This document shows, in pieces, positions 25,480 through 34,692 of a DNA stretch of 41,436 nucleotides (position 1 is its first letter; every line of letters starts with the position of its first letter). Source of the stretch: Candidatus Berkelbacteria bacterium CG10_big_fil_rev_8_21_14_0_10_43_13 (lineage in GTDB: Bacteria; Patescibacteriota; UBA1384; XYA2-FULL-43-10; 1-14-0-10-43-13); NCBI GenBank assembly GCA_002773985.1, contig PEZW01000018.1:98240-139675 (forward strand), written 5' to 3'. The notes beneath the pieces were generated by a model. The model searched no databases and was not told the origin of the DNA. It saw only the letters and a list, made by a program, of their open reading frames with translations. Both the position numbers and the translations under genes were made by a program.

Positions 25480-28038
25480 TTATTTTGCCTGGGGTACCGC
25501 CGCAGATTCCATCCCTGGCAAATCAATTTTATCAACTTGTGAGCGCTCGAGAATTTCTGCTTCAATCTGCTCCCTTGCCTTGCCGTATTTCATCCGTGAA
25601 AGCTCAGCGATCGCCTTGCCCAGTTTTGGATTTCCTTCGAAATCTTCCGGCCAGATACTGACGCCGTTGAACGGTTTGGTCGGTGCGCCATCGATCAGCA
25701 TCTTGATATAAAAATTATATTTATCGATCGTCGTCAGATCTTCAGCTTTTAGCGGTTCAAACTCCTTGACGAAAAATTCCGCATCGGCCGCACCCATTCG
25801 GAAAGAAACCAGTGTACCAGCGTTACCGATGACCGCCGCCCGAATTTTTTCGTCAAGCTGCTCGATGTACTGGTTGGTAATATTCAAGCTCAATTTGTAT
25901 TTGCGTGATTCAGACAGTATCGTCGCGAAAACATCAGTGACAAAGTTCTGAAACTCGTCGACATAAAGAAAGAAAGGAATACGTTCGCTCTCCGCTATGT
26001 CCTGACGAGAGAAGGCGCCCATGGCGATCTTGGAGACGATAATCATACCGAGCAAAAAGGCATTTATCTCACCAATCAAACCCTTGGACAGGTTGCAGAT
26101 CAATATCTTTTTGTTGTCCATAATGTCGCGGAAGTCAAAGGATGATTTCGTCTGACCAAGAATATTGCGCATCATATCATTGGTCATAAAGCGACCAAAT
26201 TTCGAAGTAAAATAGTTCAGCATCTCCGACTTGTGAAAATCAGCCGTCTTCGCCATCTGCTTCTCCCAAAAAGACTTGACGACGGGATCTGTCACATATT
26301 TGACTCTGCTTTTTTCATATTCAGGATCAGTAAACAAACGCGGAATATCAATGATGGTACCGCCTTCAGGATGAGACATCAGCGTCAGCGAAGCATTTCG
26401 CATCCAGTGCTCGAACTGCGGCCCGACCATTCCTGTCTGATTTGGATCAAACAGTTTGTAGAAAATCTGAATTGTCTCCTGAACCAAAAAGTCGCGCTGT
26501 TCCGGAGTTTTCCACTCCAACATATTCAGACCAAACGGCCGTTCTCTGTCAGATGGATTGAAATAAACAACATCCTCAGCTCGTTCCTTCGGGATATGAT
26601 TGAGAATCCACTCGGCCGCATCACCGTTTGGATCGAGATAGCAGACACCCTTGCCCTCTTCGATATCCTGACGAATCATATTTTGGAACATCACTGTCTT
26701 ACCCACACCGGTTTTACCAATCTGGTAAAGGTGACGCAGACGATCGGCTTCCTTGATGCGAATCATTTGTTCGGTGCCACGATAAATCGCTTTACCGATG
26801 ACAGTCCCCTCTTTTGGAATATTCGCTGGTGGCGCTTCTCTTTTTGCCAACAACCAGACGATATTTGGCGTATCAACAAAACGATTTGGCAAGTGATAGA
26901 TCGATGCCAGCTCTTCGGTGTTTAAGACAAAGCGCGGTCCCCTACCATAAATTCGATAAATATAGTTGGCAATTTCTTCCGATTGCCGTTGTGGTTCTTT
27001 GGTTGCAAAACCGTTGGAATCAGGCGAATTGAACTGAGTAAATGAGCCGGCGATGTGGTGTGACAGCTGTTTTGCCAGCTCTTTCGTCTCAGCGACACAC
27101 GCCACGCGGATCTGACATTCGAAACCGATCTTGGCCGCCTTCTCACCCAGGAGCTTAATCTGTGCTTCCTGCATCGGTGTAACCTTCATCGGATTTTTCG
27201 GATCGTAAAACTCAGTGTGTGATTCTTCACCTTTTCCCGTCGCTGTCTGACCGGCGCTACCGATAAAATTGTAAAACGACTCCCCGACTCGAACCAAGGG
27301 CGACGCTGAGTAAGAAATTCTTGACTTGCCGTGCTGAATGTCAAAGGCCGCCCGCTCGACCGGCAACCGCCACATCCCAGAGGTCGGACGAATCAAAATC
27401 TGGATCGCCGCTAATTGATCGACAGAAAGTTTCGACAGTGAATTGGAAATGGCGTTGAGTGGATCTTCTTCGAGATTCTTGTAGGTCTTGATCGGAAAAA
27501 GATGACGTTTGATCAGCTTGAGATTGACCATGTCGATCTGTAATGGTTTGTCAGGAAATATTGAAAAGTCGTGATCTTCCATAATCTCGGCGTGTGGATA
27601 CTGTGATTGAATCCCCTTCAGGACAACGCCGGATATCTTTTTCGAACAGCCGACGTAAAAGGAAATAGTCCCCTCTCGAGCAATAATCTCCAGTGAAATA
27701 TGGGGCTGTCGAGCCGTTGTCTTACTCGCAATCGAGTTGTCGTACAGAGCACTCAGATTGGCATAAAAGGGCTCGATGACGCCGAGCATTTCCTGAAAAT
27801 TCTTGCGAGAATCATCCTCCTCGGCATGTCGTTCCTTCGGCACGATAATCTTGTACATAACCCAATCTTCCGTCAACTGCATCTGGGTTTTCACAAGTAC
27901 ACGCACCCGAATCCATTGGAAAATATAGTAAATCGCAATGGCAATAGCAAAAATAATTAGTAACCAAAAATACCACGCCATCCCACTCGATGCCGTCGTC
28001 GCGCTGCTACCATAATATGTCGTCCCTCCGTCGTACAT
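25480..28038 (-). CDS. TraG/HerA-like membrane ATPase 2
   Basis: This 852-residue protein has a glycine/serine-rich N-terminus, one membrane anchor (about 21-42), the same alpha/beta domain as ATPase 1 (55-400), Walker A GKTGVGKT at 441-448, CYLDPNGDAAE, ICNLSKGLIGEINAFLLG, Walker B FFLYVDEFQNF near 690-699, and sensor TNQYIEQL. It is a paralogue of 19566-23009 without the disordered tail. It ends a four-gene operon (32755 to 25480) in which the genes are spaced by 2-25 bases or overlap. Its start lies two bases after the upstream stop. It likely powers transfer of DNA or protein at the membrane. Confidence 0.83.
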   Translation of the reverse strand: MYDGGTTYYGSSATTASSGMAWYFWLLIIFAIAIAIYYIFQWIRVRVLVKTQMQLTEDWVMYKIIVPKERHAEEDDSRKNFQEMLGVIEPFYANLSALYDNSIASKTTARQPHISLEIIAREGTISFYVGCSKKISGVVLKGIQSQYPHAEIMEDHDFSIFPDKPLQIDMVNLKLIKRHLFPIKTYKNLEEDPLNAISNSLSKLSVDQLAAIQILIRPTSGMWRLPVERAAFDIQHGKSRISYSASPLVRVGESFYNFIGSAGQTATGKGEESHTEFYDPKNPMKVTPMQEAQIKLLGEKAAKIGFECQIRVACVAETKELAKQLSHHIAGSFTQFNSPDSNGFATKEPQRQSEEIANYIYRIYGRGPRFVLNTEELASIYHLPNRFVDTPNIVWLLAKREAPPANIPKEGTVIGKAIYRGTEQMIRIKEADRLRHLYQIGKTGVGKTVMFQNMIRQDIEEGKGVCYLDPNGDAAEWILNHIPKERAEDVVYFNPSDRERPFGLNMLEWKTPEQRDFLVQETIQIFYKLFDPNQTGMVGPQFEHWMRNASLTLMSHPEGGTIIDIPRLFTDPEYEKSRVKYVTDPVVKSFWEKQMAKTADFHKSEMLNYFTSKFGRFMTNDMMRNILGQTKSSFDFRDIMDNKKILICNLSKGLIGEINAFLLGMIIVSKIAMGAFSRQDIAESERIPFFLYVDEFQNFVTDVFATILSESRKYKLSLNITNQYIEQLDEKIRAAVIGNAGTLVSFRMGAADAEFFVKEFEPLKAEDLTTIDKYNFYIKMLIDGAPTKPFNGVSIWPEDFEGNPKLGKAIAELSRMKYGKAREQIEAEILERSQVDKIDLPGMESAAVPQAK

Positions 28039-28040
28039 GC

Positions 28041-29237
28041 TTATTTTCTGTCCTCTTGGCCCTGTGGCTCTACCGCTCCAGGACCTTTACCAGCAACTGA
28101 CGCTGCTGTGAGACCACCTTCTTTACCCGTATTAACCACCTCTAGCCAATTCAAAATCGGACTTTGATCTTTCTCCGGCTCTGGCTCCACCACTTTTTCA
28201 ATCATTGCTTGCGGGCTTATTTCTGGCTCCTGCTGCTTTGGTTCTATAACCGATTCGGTGGCTGGTACAGCTGTGGCCACTGGCTCAGAAGCTACAGGTG
28301 CTGGCTCTGTCACTTTTTCTGGGATCATTTCGACCAGTGAAGCTATTTCATCGACTGGTTTGGCTGGCTCAATACTCGCATTTGGCTCTTCTGCAAGAGG
28401 TGGATTTATCGTAAAATTGTCATCGTTTTCAACAATTGATTCTGTGTTACCCCGAGTGAGTTGGTTCTTGGCAAGCGTTTTTACTGGTTCAGAATAATCA
28501 GACTTTAATATCGGTAATTCTACTTCAATTTTTGTCTTGTTTTCTGACTTATTCACAGGCTCCTTGCGCACAAGAGGGTTTTGTTCAAGATGCTGAAGCA
28601 GATGTTGTTTGAATTTCGAATGCTCCCAGAAATCGATCATGTCCCGTGCAATTTCAGACGTGTTTGACTTGTCGCCTCCAGCATCTTTAATAACTGACTC
28701 AATCTCAAGATCATTTACACCGTCAGTTAAAGCCTGACGAAAAATAGCCAAAATCTGAATTCGTTTATCGACAAGCTTCACTCGATTTTCCTCGACAGAC
28801 CGCTTAGTCGCAACATCACCGGCTATTGAGGATGCATAATTTGTCTGGCCGATTAATTCGAGATAATCACGAACAATATTGCGTAGTTCAACGATATCAC
28901 TCTTCGTTTCAGAAGCTGCTTCGACAATTGGATTTTGTTCAACTGTAGAGTTATTCGCGATATTATCACTGTCTAGATCAGGTTTCTGCGCATCTGTTTT
29001 ATCTATTACCAATTCGTCCTCCAAATCAAAAGACTCTGGACTTGCATCTTCGATCGAAGTATCGGCTATTTTACCTCGCAACCAATCCTTTTGATCAGGG
29101 GGTAGTTTTTCAACAGCCAGCTTAAGTCTCAAAACCTCCTCTGGTGTCGGTATTTTATCTGGACCGATCGCGTTTGCAGCGGAATCAAATTTAATAAGAT
29201 TAGACTGCTGGCTGGTTGTCGTCACTTGGCTTGGCAT
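28041..29237 (-). CDS. Acidic, partly disordered protein of unknown function, 398 aa
   Basis: The protein is rich in Glu, Asp, Pro and Thr. A helical block (about 115-225, DIVELRNIVRDYLELIGQTN to KFKQHLLQHLEQN) is flanked by low-complexity segments. The C-terminal third is a Pro/Glu/Val/Ala linker. There is no membrane segment or signal peptide. Its start overlaps the end of the 126-aa gene by 38 bases, and its stop is two bases before the ATPase 2 start, so it is translationally tied to both. It may be a cytoplasmic adaptor for the ATPase (inference from position only). Confidence 0.6.
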   Translation of the reverse strand: MPSQVTTTSQQSNLIKFDSAANAIGPDKIPTPEEVLRLKLAVEKLPPDQKDWLRGKIADTSIEDASPESFDLEDELVIDKTDAQKPDLDSDNIANNSTVEQNPIVEAASETKSDIVELRNIVRDYLELIGQTNYASSIAGDVATKRSVEENRVKLVDKRIQILAIFRQALTDGVNDLEIESVIKDAGGDKSNTSEIARDMIDFWEHSKFKQHLLQHLEQNPLVRKEPVNKSENKTKIEVELPILKSDYSEPVKTLAKNQLTRGNTESIVENDDNFTINPPLAEEPNASIEPAKPVDEIASLVEMIPEKVTEPAPVASEPVATAVPATESVIEPKQQEPEISPQAMIEKVVEPEPEKDQSPILNWLEVVNTGKEGGLTAASVAGKGPGAVEPQGQEDRK

Positions 29238-29580
29238 GATTTCTCATCTTGGCAATTAATTCTTCACGTATCGCAAAAAACTCATCGAGAACTTTGTCGT
29301 TCCAACCCTCGACATTTTCCTCGAGAAATTTCTGTATCTCTTCTTCTTTACCCTCATCCCACATCTCGCTCAGCTCCTTGACCTTTTCCTGTGGCAAGTA
29401 GACAAGCATCAGGTTTTTGATCCGATTATCCACAAGTGTGTCAATCTTTTCCTCAAACTCCTTTTGTTGCTCCGGCGAAAGATCAACGAGTTGTAGATCT
29501 TCCATCAGCCGACGCCGAAGAATTTTCATATCCTCAGTCGAGTTGTCGTCTGTTGTTGTTTTTACCGCATCATCTGCCAT
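29200..29580 (-). CDS. Small acidic helical protein, 126 aa
   Basis: It is strongly acidic and all-helical in appearance (DLQLVDLSPEQQKEFEEKID, LPQEKVKELSEMWDEGKEEE), with no membrane segment. The strong ribosome binding site TAAGGAGGGC precedes the ATG. Its helical, acidic make-up resembles that of the 97-aa protein at 36203, which may be a distant counterpart. Function unknown. It sits second in the ATPase 2 operon. Confidence 0.6.
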   Translation of the reverse strand: MADDAVKTTTDDNSTEDMKILRRRLMEDLQLVDLSPEQQKEFEEKIDTLVDNRIKNLMLVYLPQEKVKELSEMWDEGKEEEIQKFLEENVEGWNDKVLDEFFAIREELIAKMRNHAKPSDDNQPAV

Positions 29581-29605
29581 CTTGCCCTCCTTATAATGTC
29601 AAATT

Positions 29606-32600
29606 TTATATATTATCTTGTTGAAGACGAACAAACGCATTAGTATCTAGCAATGATCGTTCAATTATATGGTCAGTACCAGACACGATAGCGCCATCAA
29701 GCTCAAACTCAGTAAAGTGATATTTCTCTGGAGTTGCCGTAGCCCCACCAGCAGCTGGTTCTGCGTATTCAAATCTCAAATAATGATTAGGATCTAGAAG
29801 ACGTGAATAGATCATCTGGGCATGAGCAATACCAGCGTTGACTCCCGTCGCTGTTGCAATGGTTCGCAGGGTATCAAGATAATTTGTTTTTGGATTAGTA
29901 CCTTTTGCAGGCGGTGCAGCTTCAAACTTTTGTTCCGGAACATAATTTACTTGAGTACCGGAATCATTGGCCGTGAAGAATACATCACCACTAAAGGTTG
30001 GATTGCCGCCGGTGATCTTTACCTCATTAAACCTAATTCTTAAGCCACGCAAATCTGAGGTTCCTGCCGGTAAATTGACAGTGCTGTCCAAAGGAAAATC
30101 AACTGAATTATTTAAAGCAGGCACAGGCGCCGCAACTCTAAAAAATTTTTTACCTCCAATATCCACAACTCTACCTTCTTGTTCTCTGCCCTTACCTGTT
30201 ATAAACTCCCCCTCGAGAACAGACCGGTCAGGACCTGCTGGCGCAGTTGGGGCTGCGGGCGCTGCCGGAGCCGTTGGGGCTGCAGGCGCACCAGGCACAC
30301 TCGGAGTGATAGTGGGTAGCGTGTTGACCGGTTGAATTCTATCAAAACGCAACCGATATTTGTCACCAGATGGTAGCGCTTGAACAATACTCTTCATTGT
30401 TATAATTGGGATTGCTGCAGCGCCAGTAGCACCAGTACGTGGAGCAAAATTGATCTGTCCGTCCAGACCGTCAGCAATATTCAGTATTTGAAATCGAGGA
30501 TTAACAACCCAAGCAGCTTTGTCAACGGGATCCCCTCTGACAGCGGAACTATTAATGAATCCATCAGTCAAGATGACTTCTTGGTTAGTCAATATTGTCC
30601 TAAGCTCAGCAAGACTCCCCTCTCTGGCTGCCTCTGCCGTCGTGGCCTCCGCCTCATCTTCTGCTTCTATAACTCTATCATTATCTACCTCAGGGGCACT
30701 CATTATGAATATGGCTCTGGCCGGATCTAGATCTGTTCGATCATCGTTAGTAATTTGGCGCAGATTTATAGAAGGATAAGGATTGACACGCCGAGCCCGC
30801 AGGTTTCTGTCCCAGTCAGTATTACGATTGACAAATATAATATTCCCGTCTCCATCAATATTAGCAATATCAAAAAGCTGATCTGGTCTCGGTGCAATTC
30901 CGGCGGTAGCGGCAGCGGCAAACATACCTGCCATAACAGTGGTGCTGTTTAATTCGACTCTTGCCCCGATCAAGCGAGTCTTCAGTGCTTCCTGCCGACG
31001 CTTGAGAATATCAGCATTAGTCTCAGTGACCTCCTTGTTGGCCTCTTTGCGTACATCGCTAATATATTTATTTTTATCTTGATATAATTCATCCTTGACA
31101 TTAAGTGATCGCGGCGTCATCCCCGCTGCTACGCCACCGAGTGCAGCAGACGGTGCTGCAGCTACTATAAATGGTGTCGCCATCGCAGCAGCCTCAAAAA
31201 GCTTAGTGACCAGAGCCGAAGCCGCGGCCGGAGTCCCGTGTTGAGCCAGTGCAAATAGATCTGGCGCTATAGATGGATGACTCAAAATAAATGATTGCAC
31301 GACATCAGGAAAGCCCAAAAAAGTGCTCTGGTTTGTCGCTAGAAATTCAGCAAACGGCTGACCATTGATTGAAAAAGTTGAGTCTATGTTGTGGTGCCAG
31401 AGAAAATCGGAAACTTGATGAAGGTTTGACATCCCACCATGAAGCACTGAGCCAAAACTTGCCAGGTCCCCACCATGGAGACCAGCCAGTGACCCATGCG
31501 TGCTAGCAGTATTAACAGCATTCTCTAGCCGAGCCAAGTGATCCATTATAGCCATGTCAGTCCCTGGAGGAAATGCCATTGTGTTACCATGCATTCCTGC
31601 CATATAATCGTTCATATTCGTTGCATGGGTCGCTGTTTCTTGAACAATATGATCAGTCCCTTGTAGGGCATGCATCTTGGCCATGGCTGCACTTTCACCA
31701 GCAACATGTGCTCCGGTGGCGGCTGCATGACTTCCGCCGGCAACTGCGTTTGCACTTTCAGAGCCAAGCGCTGTCCCCTGTCCCACAGTGCTAACCGCCG
31801 AATCCGGACCAGCAAACGCGGCATGAACCATTGGCGCCAGCGCACCAAAGACTGCACCAAAGGCACCTCTTTTCAGGGCATTCTTACGTATAAACGCTCG
31901 AACAATTGCATTTTTGTCTTCAACTAGCGTGTCGTATGCTTCTTTGTATGTTTCGCCAGCCATATCAGAAATTGCTTGCAGCTCGCCATTAGATTCCTGC
32001 AAAGCCTCATCGATGGCCCTGATCGCCGGATTCATATCCTCACCCTCAAGACCCTCTGCTCTGGCTTCTTCGCGACGAGTTGCTAGAATTTGTTTGATTT
32101 GACGATACTTTAGCACCATCTCCATGCGAGTAGCATCAGTACCACGTACTTTTCTATCCATTATTGCGTTACGCATCACTCCGAGCGCGACCAAAAGTTC
32201 CCCCTCGTTTGTTCTGCCGAGTTCTGCATGCGTGCTTCGCAAAATTTTGAGATCTGACATCCATGTTGCCGCATTCTCCTGTCTTGCTTTGCCAGCCATT
32301 TTTCCAGTAAATGCACCGATAGCCGCACCCACTGCACCACCTTCAACCGCGCCGGCAATCATAGCACCGGGAGCAACTAGCGCCAAACCGCCACCAGCGA
32401 CTGCACCAGCCACAAGACCAACTCCTGCTGCTGCTGCACCCCATTTCAGACAAGTTATGGCTCCACGCGTAATCCGACTATTCTTGAATCTATTCCAGAC
32501 ACCGCGAAGACCGCGACGATCAGCCAAGATCTGTTGCAATAGCACAGCATCAGCGTCAGTTTCATCAATAATCTCTGACGATAATTCGGGATTTCTCTCT

Positions 32601-32755
32601 TCCTCGGCCAGCGATCTCGCTGCTTCTCTGGTCGCCTGTCCTCTCTCCACACTAAAACCAGCCCCGGAATCATATCCGTCAGAGTTTGACGCACTTCTAA
32701 CTCCGATATCGACACCTCGCCCGAATGCCGCTAATGGACCTGGACCTACAGCCAT
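29606..32755 (-). CDS. Very large protein of unknown function, 1049 aa, with glycine/alanine hydrophobic segments
   Basis: The N-terminal 100 residues are polar. Residues about 107-150 are a Gly/Ala-rich hydrophobic pair (AAGVGLVAGAVAGGGLALVA and on) like glycine-zipper membrane segments. A charged helical domain runs to about 290, then a His/Met/Ala/Gly-rich stretch, a second hydrophobic segment near 530-555, a helical block, and a beta-rich C-terminal third containing a Pro/Ala repeat (APAAPTAPAAPAAPTAPAG). It could span or insert into the membrane. It heads the ATPase 2 operon, with GGAGGG as its ribosome binding site. I recognise no family. Confidence 0.65.
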   Translation of the reverse strand: MAVGPGPLAAFGRGVDIGVRSASNSDGYDSGAGFSVERGQATREAARSLAEEERNPELSSEIIDETDADAVLLQQILADRRGLRGVWNRFKNSRITRGAITCLKWGAAAAGVGLVAGAVAGGGLALVAPGAMIAGAVEGGAVGAAIGAFTGKMAGKARQENAATWMSDLKILRSTHAELGRTNEGELLVALGVMRNAIMDRKVRGTDATRMEMVLKYRQIKQILATRREEARAEGLEGEDMNPAIRAIDEALQESNGELQAISDMAGETYKEAYDTLVEDKNAIVRAFIRKNALKRGAFGAVFGALAPMVHAAFAGPDSAVSTVGQGTALGSESANAVAGGSHAAATGAHVAGESAAMAKMHALQGTDHIVQETATHATNMNDYMAGMHGNTMAFPPGTDMAIMDHLARLENAVNTASTHGSLAGLHGGDLASFGSVLHGGMSNLHQVSDFLWHHNIDSTFSINGQPFAEFLATNQSTFLGFPDVVQSFILSHPSIAPDLFALAQHGTPAAASALVTKLFEAAAMATPFIVAAAPSAALGGVAAGMTPRSLNVKDELYQDKNKYISDVRKEANKEVTETNADILKRRQEALKTRLIGARVELNSTTVMAGMFAAAATAGIAPRPDQLFDIANIDGDGNIIFVNRNTDWDRNLRARRVNPYPSINLRQITNDDRTDLDPARAIFIMSAPEVDNDRVIEAEDEAEATTAEAAREGSLAELRTILTNQEVILTDGFINSSAVRGDPVDKAAWVVNPRFQILNIADGLDGQINFAPRTGATGAAAIPIITMKSIVQALPSGDKYRLRFDRIQPVNTLPTITPSVPGAPAAPTAPAAPAAPTAPAGPDRSVLEGEFITGKGREQEGRVVDIGGKKFFRVAAPVPALNNSVDFPLDSTVNLPAGTSDLRGLRIRFNEVKITGGNPTFSGDVFFTANDSGTQVNYVPEQKFEAAPPAKGTNPKTNYLDTLRTIATATGVNAGIAHAQMIYSRLLDPNHYLRFEYAEPAAGGATATPEKYHFTEFELDGAIVSGTDHIIERSLLDTNAFVRLQQDNI

Positions 32756-32835
32756 ATTTCCCTCCGAGTTCTAAATCTTTTTCTTATTTTACATCAAAAA
32801 CAAAAGAAATAACACTACTTCAAACAATTAAATTC

Positions 32836-32865
32836 ATTGTAACACAGTAATATTTTTCAGCGCAA
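32836..32865 (-). promoter_or_regulatory. Promoter of the ATPase 2 operon
   Basis: On the minus strand: TTGCGC (32865-32860), 18 bases, TACAAT (32841-32836). Transcription would begin near 32829, about 75 nt before the 1049-aa start. Confidence 0.55.
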
Positions 32866-32911
32866 CCTGTCCCCTCTCCTTTCCAAAGAGAATAAATGGG
32901 GTCGTTCTATA

Positions 32912-32938
32912 CAAAAAAAGACCATCATTAAAATGGTC
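32912..32938 (-). terminator. Terminator after the GC-rich coiled-coil gene
   Basis: On the minus strand: GACCAT-TTTAATG-ATGGTC followed by seven T. Confidence 0.85.
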
Positions 32939-32950
32939 AATAAAACTCGA

Positions 32951-32976
32951 ACACCCCGCAGTAAACTGCGGGGTGT
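32951..32976 (-). terminator. GC-rich 3' hairpin
   Basis: ACACCCCGCAG-TTTA-CTGCGGGGTGT on the minus strand is a perfect 11-bp stem without a U-tract. A second hairpin (GCTC/GAGC with CCAAC/GTTGG) lies between it and the stop codon. Similar GC hairpins follow the other GC-rich ORFs. Confidence 0.6.
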
Positions 32977-33024
32977 CGGCAATGCTCGCCCAACTTGGAA
33001 GGTTGGTGAGCGGGTTTCGAGCGG

Positions 33025-34092
33025 CTAGGTGCCGACTCGCTTGAGACGGTACGTCCGAGTTCGGACCCCTCCCCAGGGACCGCTCTCGTCCGTGTCCACA
33101 ATCTCCTCCGTCGACCCCTTCGTCAGGGGGATCGCCGGGGCGACCGCTCGGCGGAGCCGAGCGGTATAGCCGGGATTGCCCCGACTATCCCAGCTCCGCC
33201 AAACGATGACGGCCAAGGCGATCACGATGATCGCCAGGATCGTCCCCACAACCCAGGCGGTCGCCGCATCCATCGTCACATTGACGTTGGACGACTGACC
33301 GGCAGTCTGGGAAGGGGTCGGAGTCGGTGCCGTCGCGGATGCGACGGTCGCCGTTCCCGCCATCGGGACCGTGGCGCCAACTGGCGCGTTCTGGTCCTTG
33401 ATGATGGGGTCCAACGCCGCCGGAGCGGCGTTTGGATCAGCGATTAGCGGATCCAACCCAGCAGTTGCCGGAGTTGCCGGCACCGTCGTCGCGGGGGCAA
33501 CAGCAGCGGGCATCGTGCCCACCGCCAGCACACCCGCTTCGGCGCGAGAGTCGACCTGTGCCAACGCTTCCTTCGTAGCGAATTTCTCCGCCACGTCGCC
33601 GCCGGTTACAAACCCTGCACCACGCAAATCACGGTAGACCTGCGCGTGAGACGCCTGCGTACCGCCAAGCGGGTTATCGCGAAGATACTTGATATTGTTC
33701 TCCGCGATTCCCACTCGACCTTCAAGGTTCTTGACCCTGTTTTCCAGAGTGTTGATCCTGGAGCTGATGCTCCTGATCTCGCCCTGGATCCGCTTCACCC
33801 GCGGGTCGCGGGTGCCGTGGGTGGCGGCAACACGGACAGCCTCACGCTGCTTGATCCGCCGTGCAGTTTTGAGCTGCACGATCTGGGTTTTGACCTGAGC
33901 GACAGCAGCCGGCTGGGGAGCCGGCGCAGCGGCCGGAGCCGACTCGTGAGGTATGACTTGCACGCCGTCGTCGGTCGGCCCAATCTGAGCCAGCTCGAGA
34001 GCCGGCTCATCCAGGTCCTGCCCGAAAGCAGGAACGAACGTCGCCGCCACGATGGCGGCGAGAACGAACAAACCAATCTTCGAGGTTTTCAT
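33025..34092 (-). CDS. GC-rich exported coiled-coil membrane protein, 355 aa
   Basis: Started at the ATG at 34092 (GGAAGGGAT upstream), the product begins MKTSKIGLFVLAAIVAATFV, a clear signal peptide ending AFGQ. After a Pro/Ala linker comes a coiled coil (about 85-150, IRSISSRINTLENRVKNLEG), a short helical part, a long Pro/Ala/Thr region with two DPLI/DPII...DxNA repeats, a transmembrane helix (about 275-300), and a basic cytoplasmic tail of about 50 residues. The coiled coil is therefore outside the cell. Codon use is far more GC-rich than the neighbours, which suggests transfer or strong selection. No family recognised. The track's longer start adds an unlikely N-terminus. Confidence 0.7.
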   Translation of the reverse strand: MKTSKIGLFVLAAIVAATFVPAFGQDLDEPALELAQIGPTDDGVQVIPHESAPAAAPAPQPAAVAQVKTQIVQLKTARRIKQREAVRVAATHGTRDPRVKRIQGEIRSISSRINTLENRVKNLEGRVGIAENNIKYLRDNPLGGTQASHAQVYRDLRGAGFVTGGDVAEKFATKEALAQVDSRAEAGVLAVGTMPAAVAPATTVPATPATAGLDPLIADPNAAPAALDPIIKDQNAPVGATVPMAGTATVASATAPTPTPSQTAGQSSNVNVTMDAATAWVVGTILAIIVIALAVIVWRSWDSRGNPGYTARLRRAVAPAIPLTKGSTEEIVDTDESGPWGGVRTRTYRLKRVGT

Positions 34093-34572
34093 GTCCGTAT
34101 CCCTTCCGCGCCGTGGCGCGGCGCGTGACAGGCACTGTTCGTGGAACTCAGTCCACAAATGTCTCGGTGTGTCATTTCCGAGCAAGTAATAGCTAAGCGA
34201 TCGTAATATCTGGCTTCTGTTCCCCGTTCCACTATCTACAATCCACGATCTACTCTTAGCCGCTACTTGCTCGGAAAGACTTGGGTATTTCTCTATTTTA
34301 TTGTCAAGGTACTATTTTGCACCGCTTTACGAAAGAAAGCGACAACGTCCTGCATAGTCTCTACGGGTGGAGGGGGAACCCATAGTTCAATCTTACGATA
34401 GAAACGACTACGCAGGACACTATCGCTTACTTATCCTCCAAGATACTGTCACCAATTCTGGCGCGAATAAACCCTCTCCGACTTCCCCTTTGTCAGAAAA
34501 ACCGATCTGTGGTGAGCTCGTCGAACCCACCGTGCATGGATGCATTTTACAATATTTAACTTTATTTGTCAA
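34093..34572 (-). promoter_or_regulatory. Promoter and 445-nt leader of the coiled-coil gene
   Basis: Promoter on the minus strand: TTGACA (34572-34567), 17 bases, TAAAAT (34549-34544), with start near 34537. The leader then carries the three-way-junction RNA (34339-34426), an AU-rich joint, a long hairpin with arms TTCCGAGCAAGTA (34276-34264) and TACTTGCTCGGAA (34188-34176), and a GC hairpin CCGCGCC-AC-GGCGCGG (34121-34106) directly before the ribosome binding site. ORFs reported on the plus strand here are not credible. Confidence 0.65.
34339..34426 (-). ncRNA. Structured leader RNA, copy A
   Basis: Read on the minus strand, GCGAUAGUGUCCUGCGUAGUC pairs along its length with GACUAUGCAGGACGUUGUCGC using several G-U pairs. 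On the plus strand those become A-C clashes, so the RNA is minus-sense. Inside are arm UUCUAUC-GUAA-GAUUGAA (GNRA loop) and arm CUAUGGGU-UCCCCCUCC-ACCCGUAG. A further hairpin GCUUU...AAAGC abuts the main stem. It matches copy B at 35768. Confidence 0.75.
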
Positions 34573-34619
34573 TACTGCACTACGGAAAAGATCAATATTT
34601 ACTATTGAACCCTTCCGAG

Positions 34620-34646
34620 TGCCGACTCCCCTTATGGGGGAGTCGG
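34620..34646 (-). terminator. GC-rich 3' hairpin after the 294-aa gene
   Basis: CCGACTCCCC-CATA-AGGGGAGTCGG on the minus strand has no U-tract. It lies between the stop at 34693 and the promoter at 34572. Confidence 0.6.
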
Positions 34647-34692
34647 TTGAAACCCTCCGTCAGCGTCATGCTGAGGTAGGGACTCTAGTTGG

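Noticed and set aside
29967-32774. Plus-strand ORFs of 122-216 aa opposite the 1049-aa gene
   Set aside because: These are Ala/Pro/Ser-rich antisense frames of a long low-complexity gene, with no ribosome binding sites.
34339-34426. T-box or tmRNA interpretation of the leader RNA
   Set aside because: GGGTGG...ACC on the plus strand resembles a T-box antiterminator and the TTCCCCCTCCACC on the minus strand resembles a tmRNA 3' end. However, the T-box motif is on the wrong strand and has extra bases, and there is no tRNA-like domain or tag frame.
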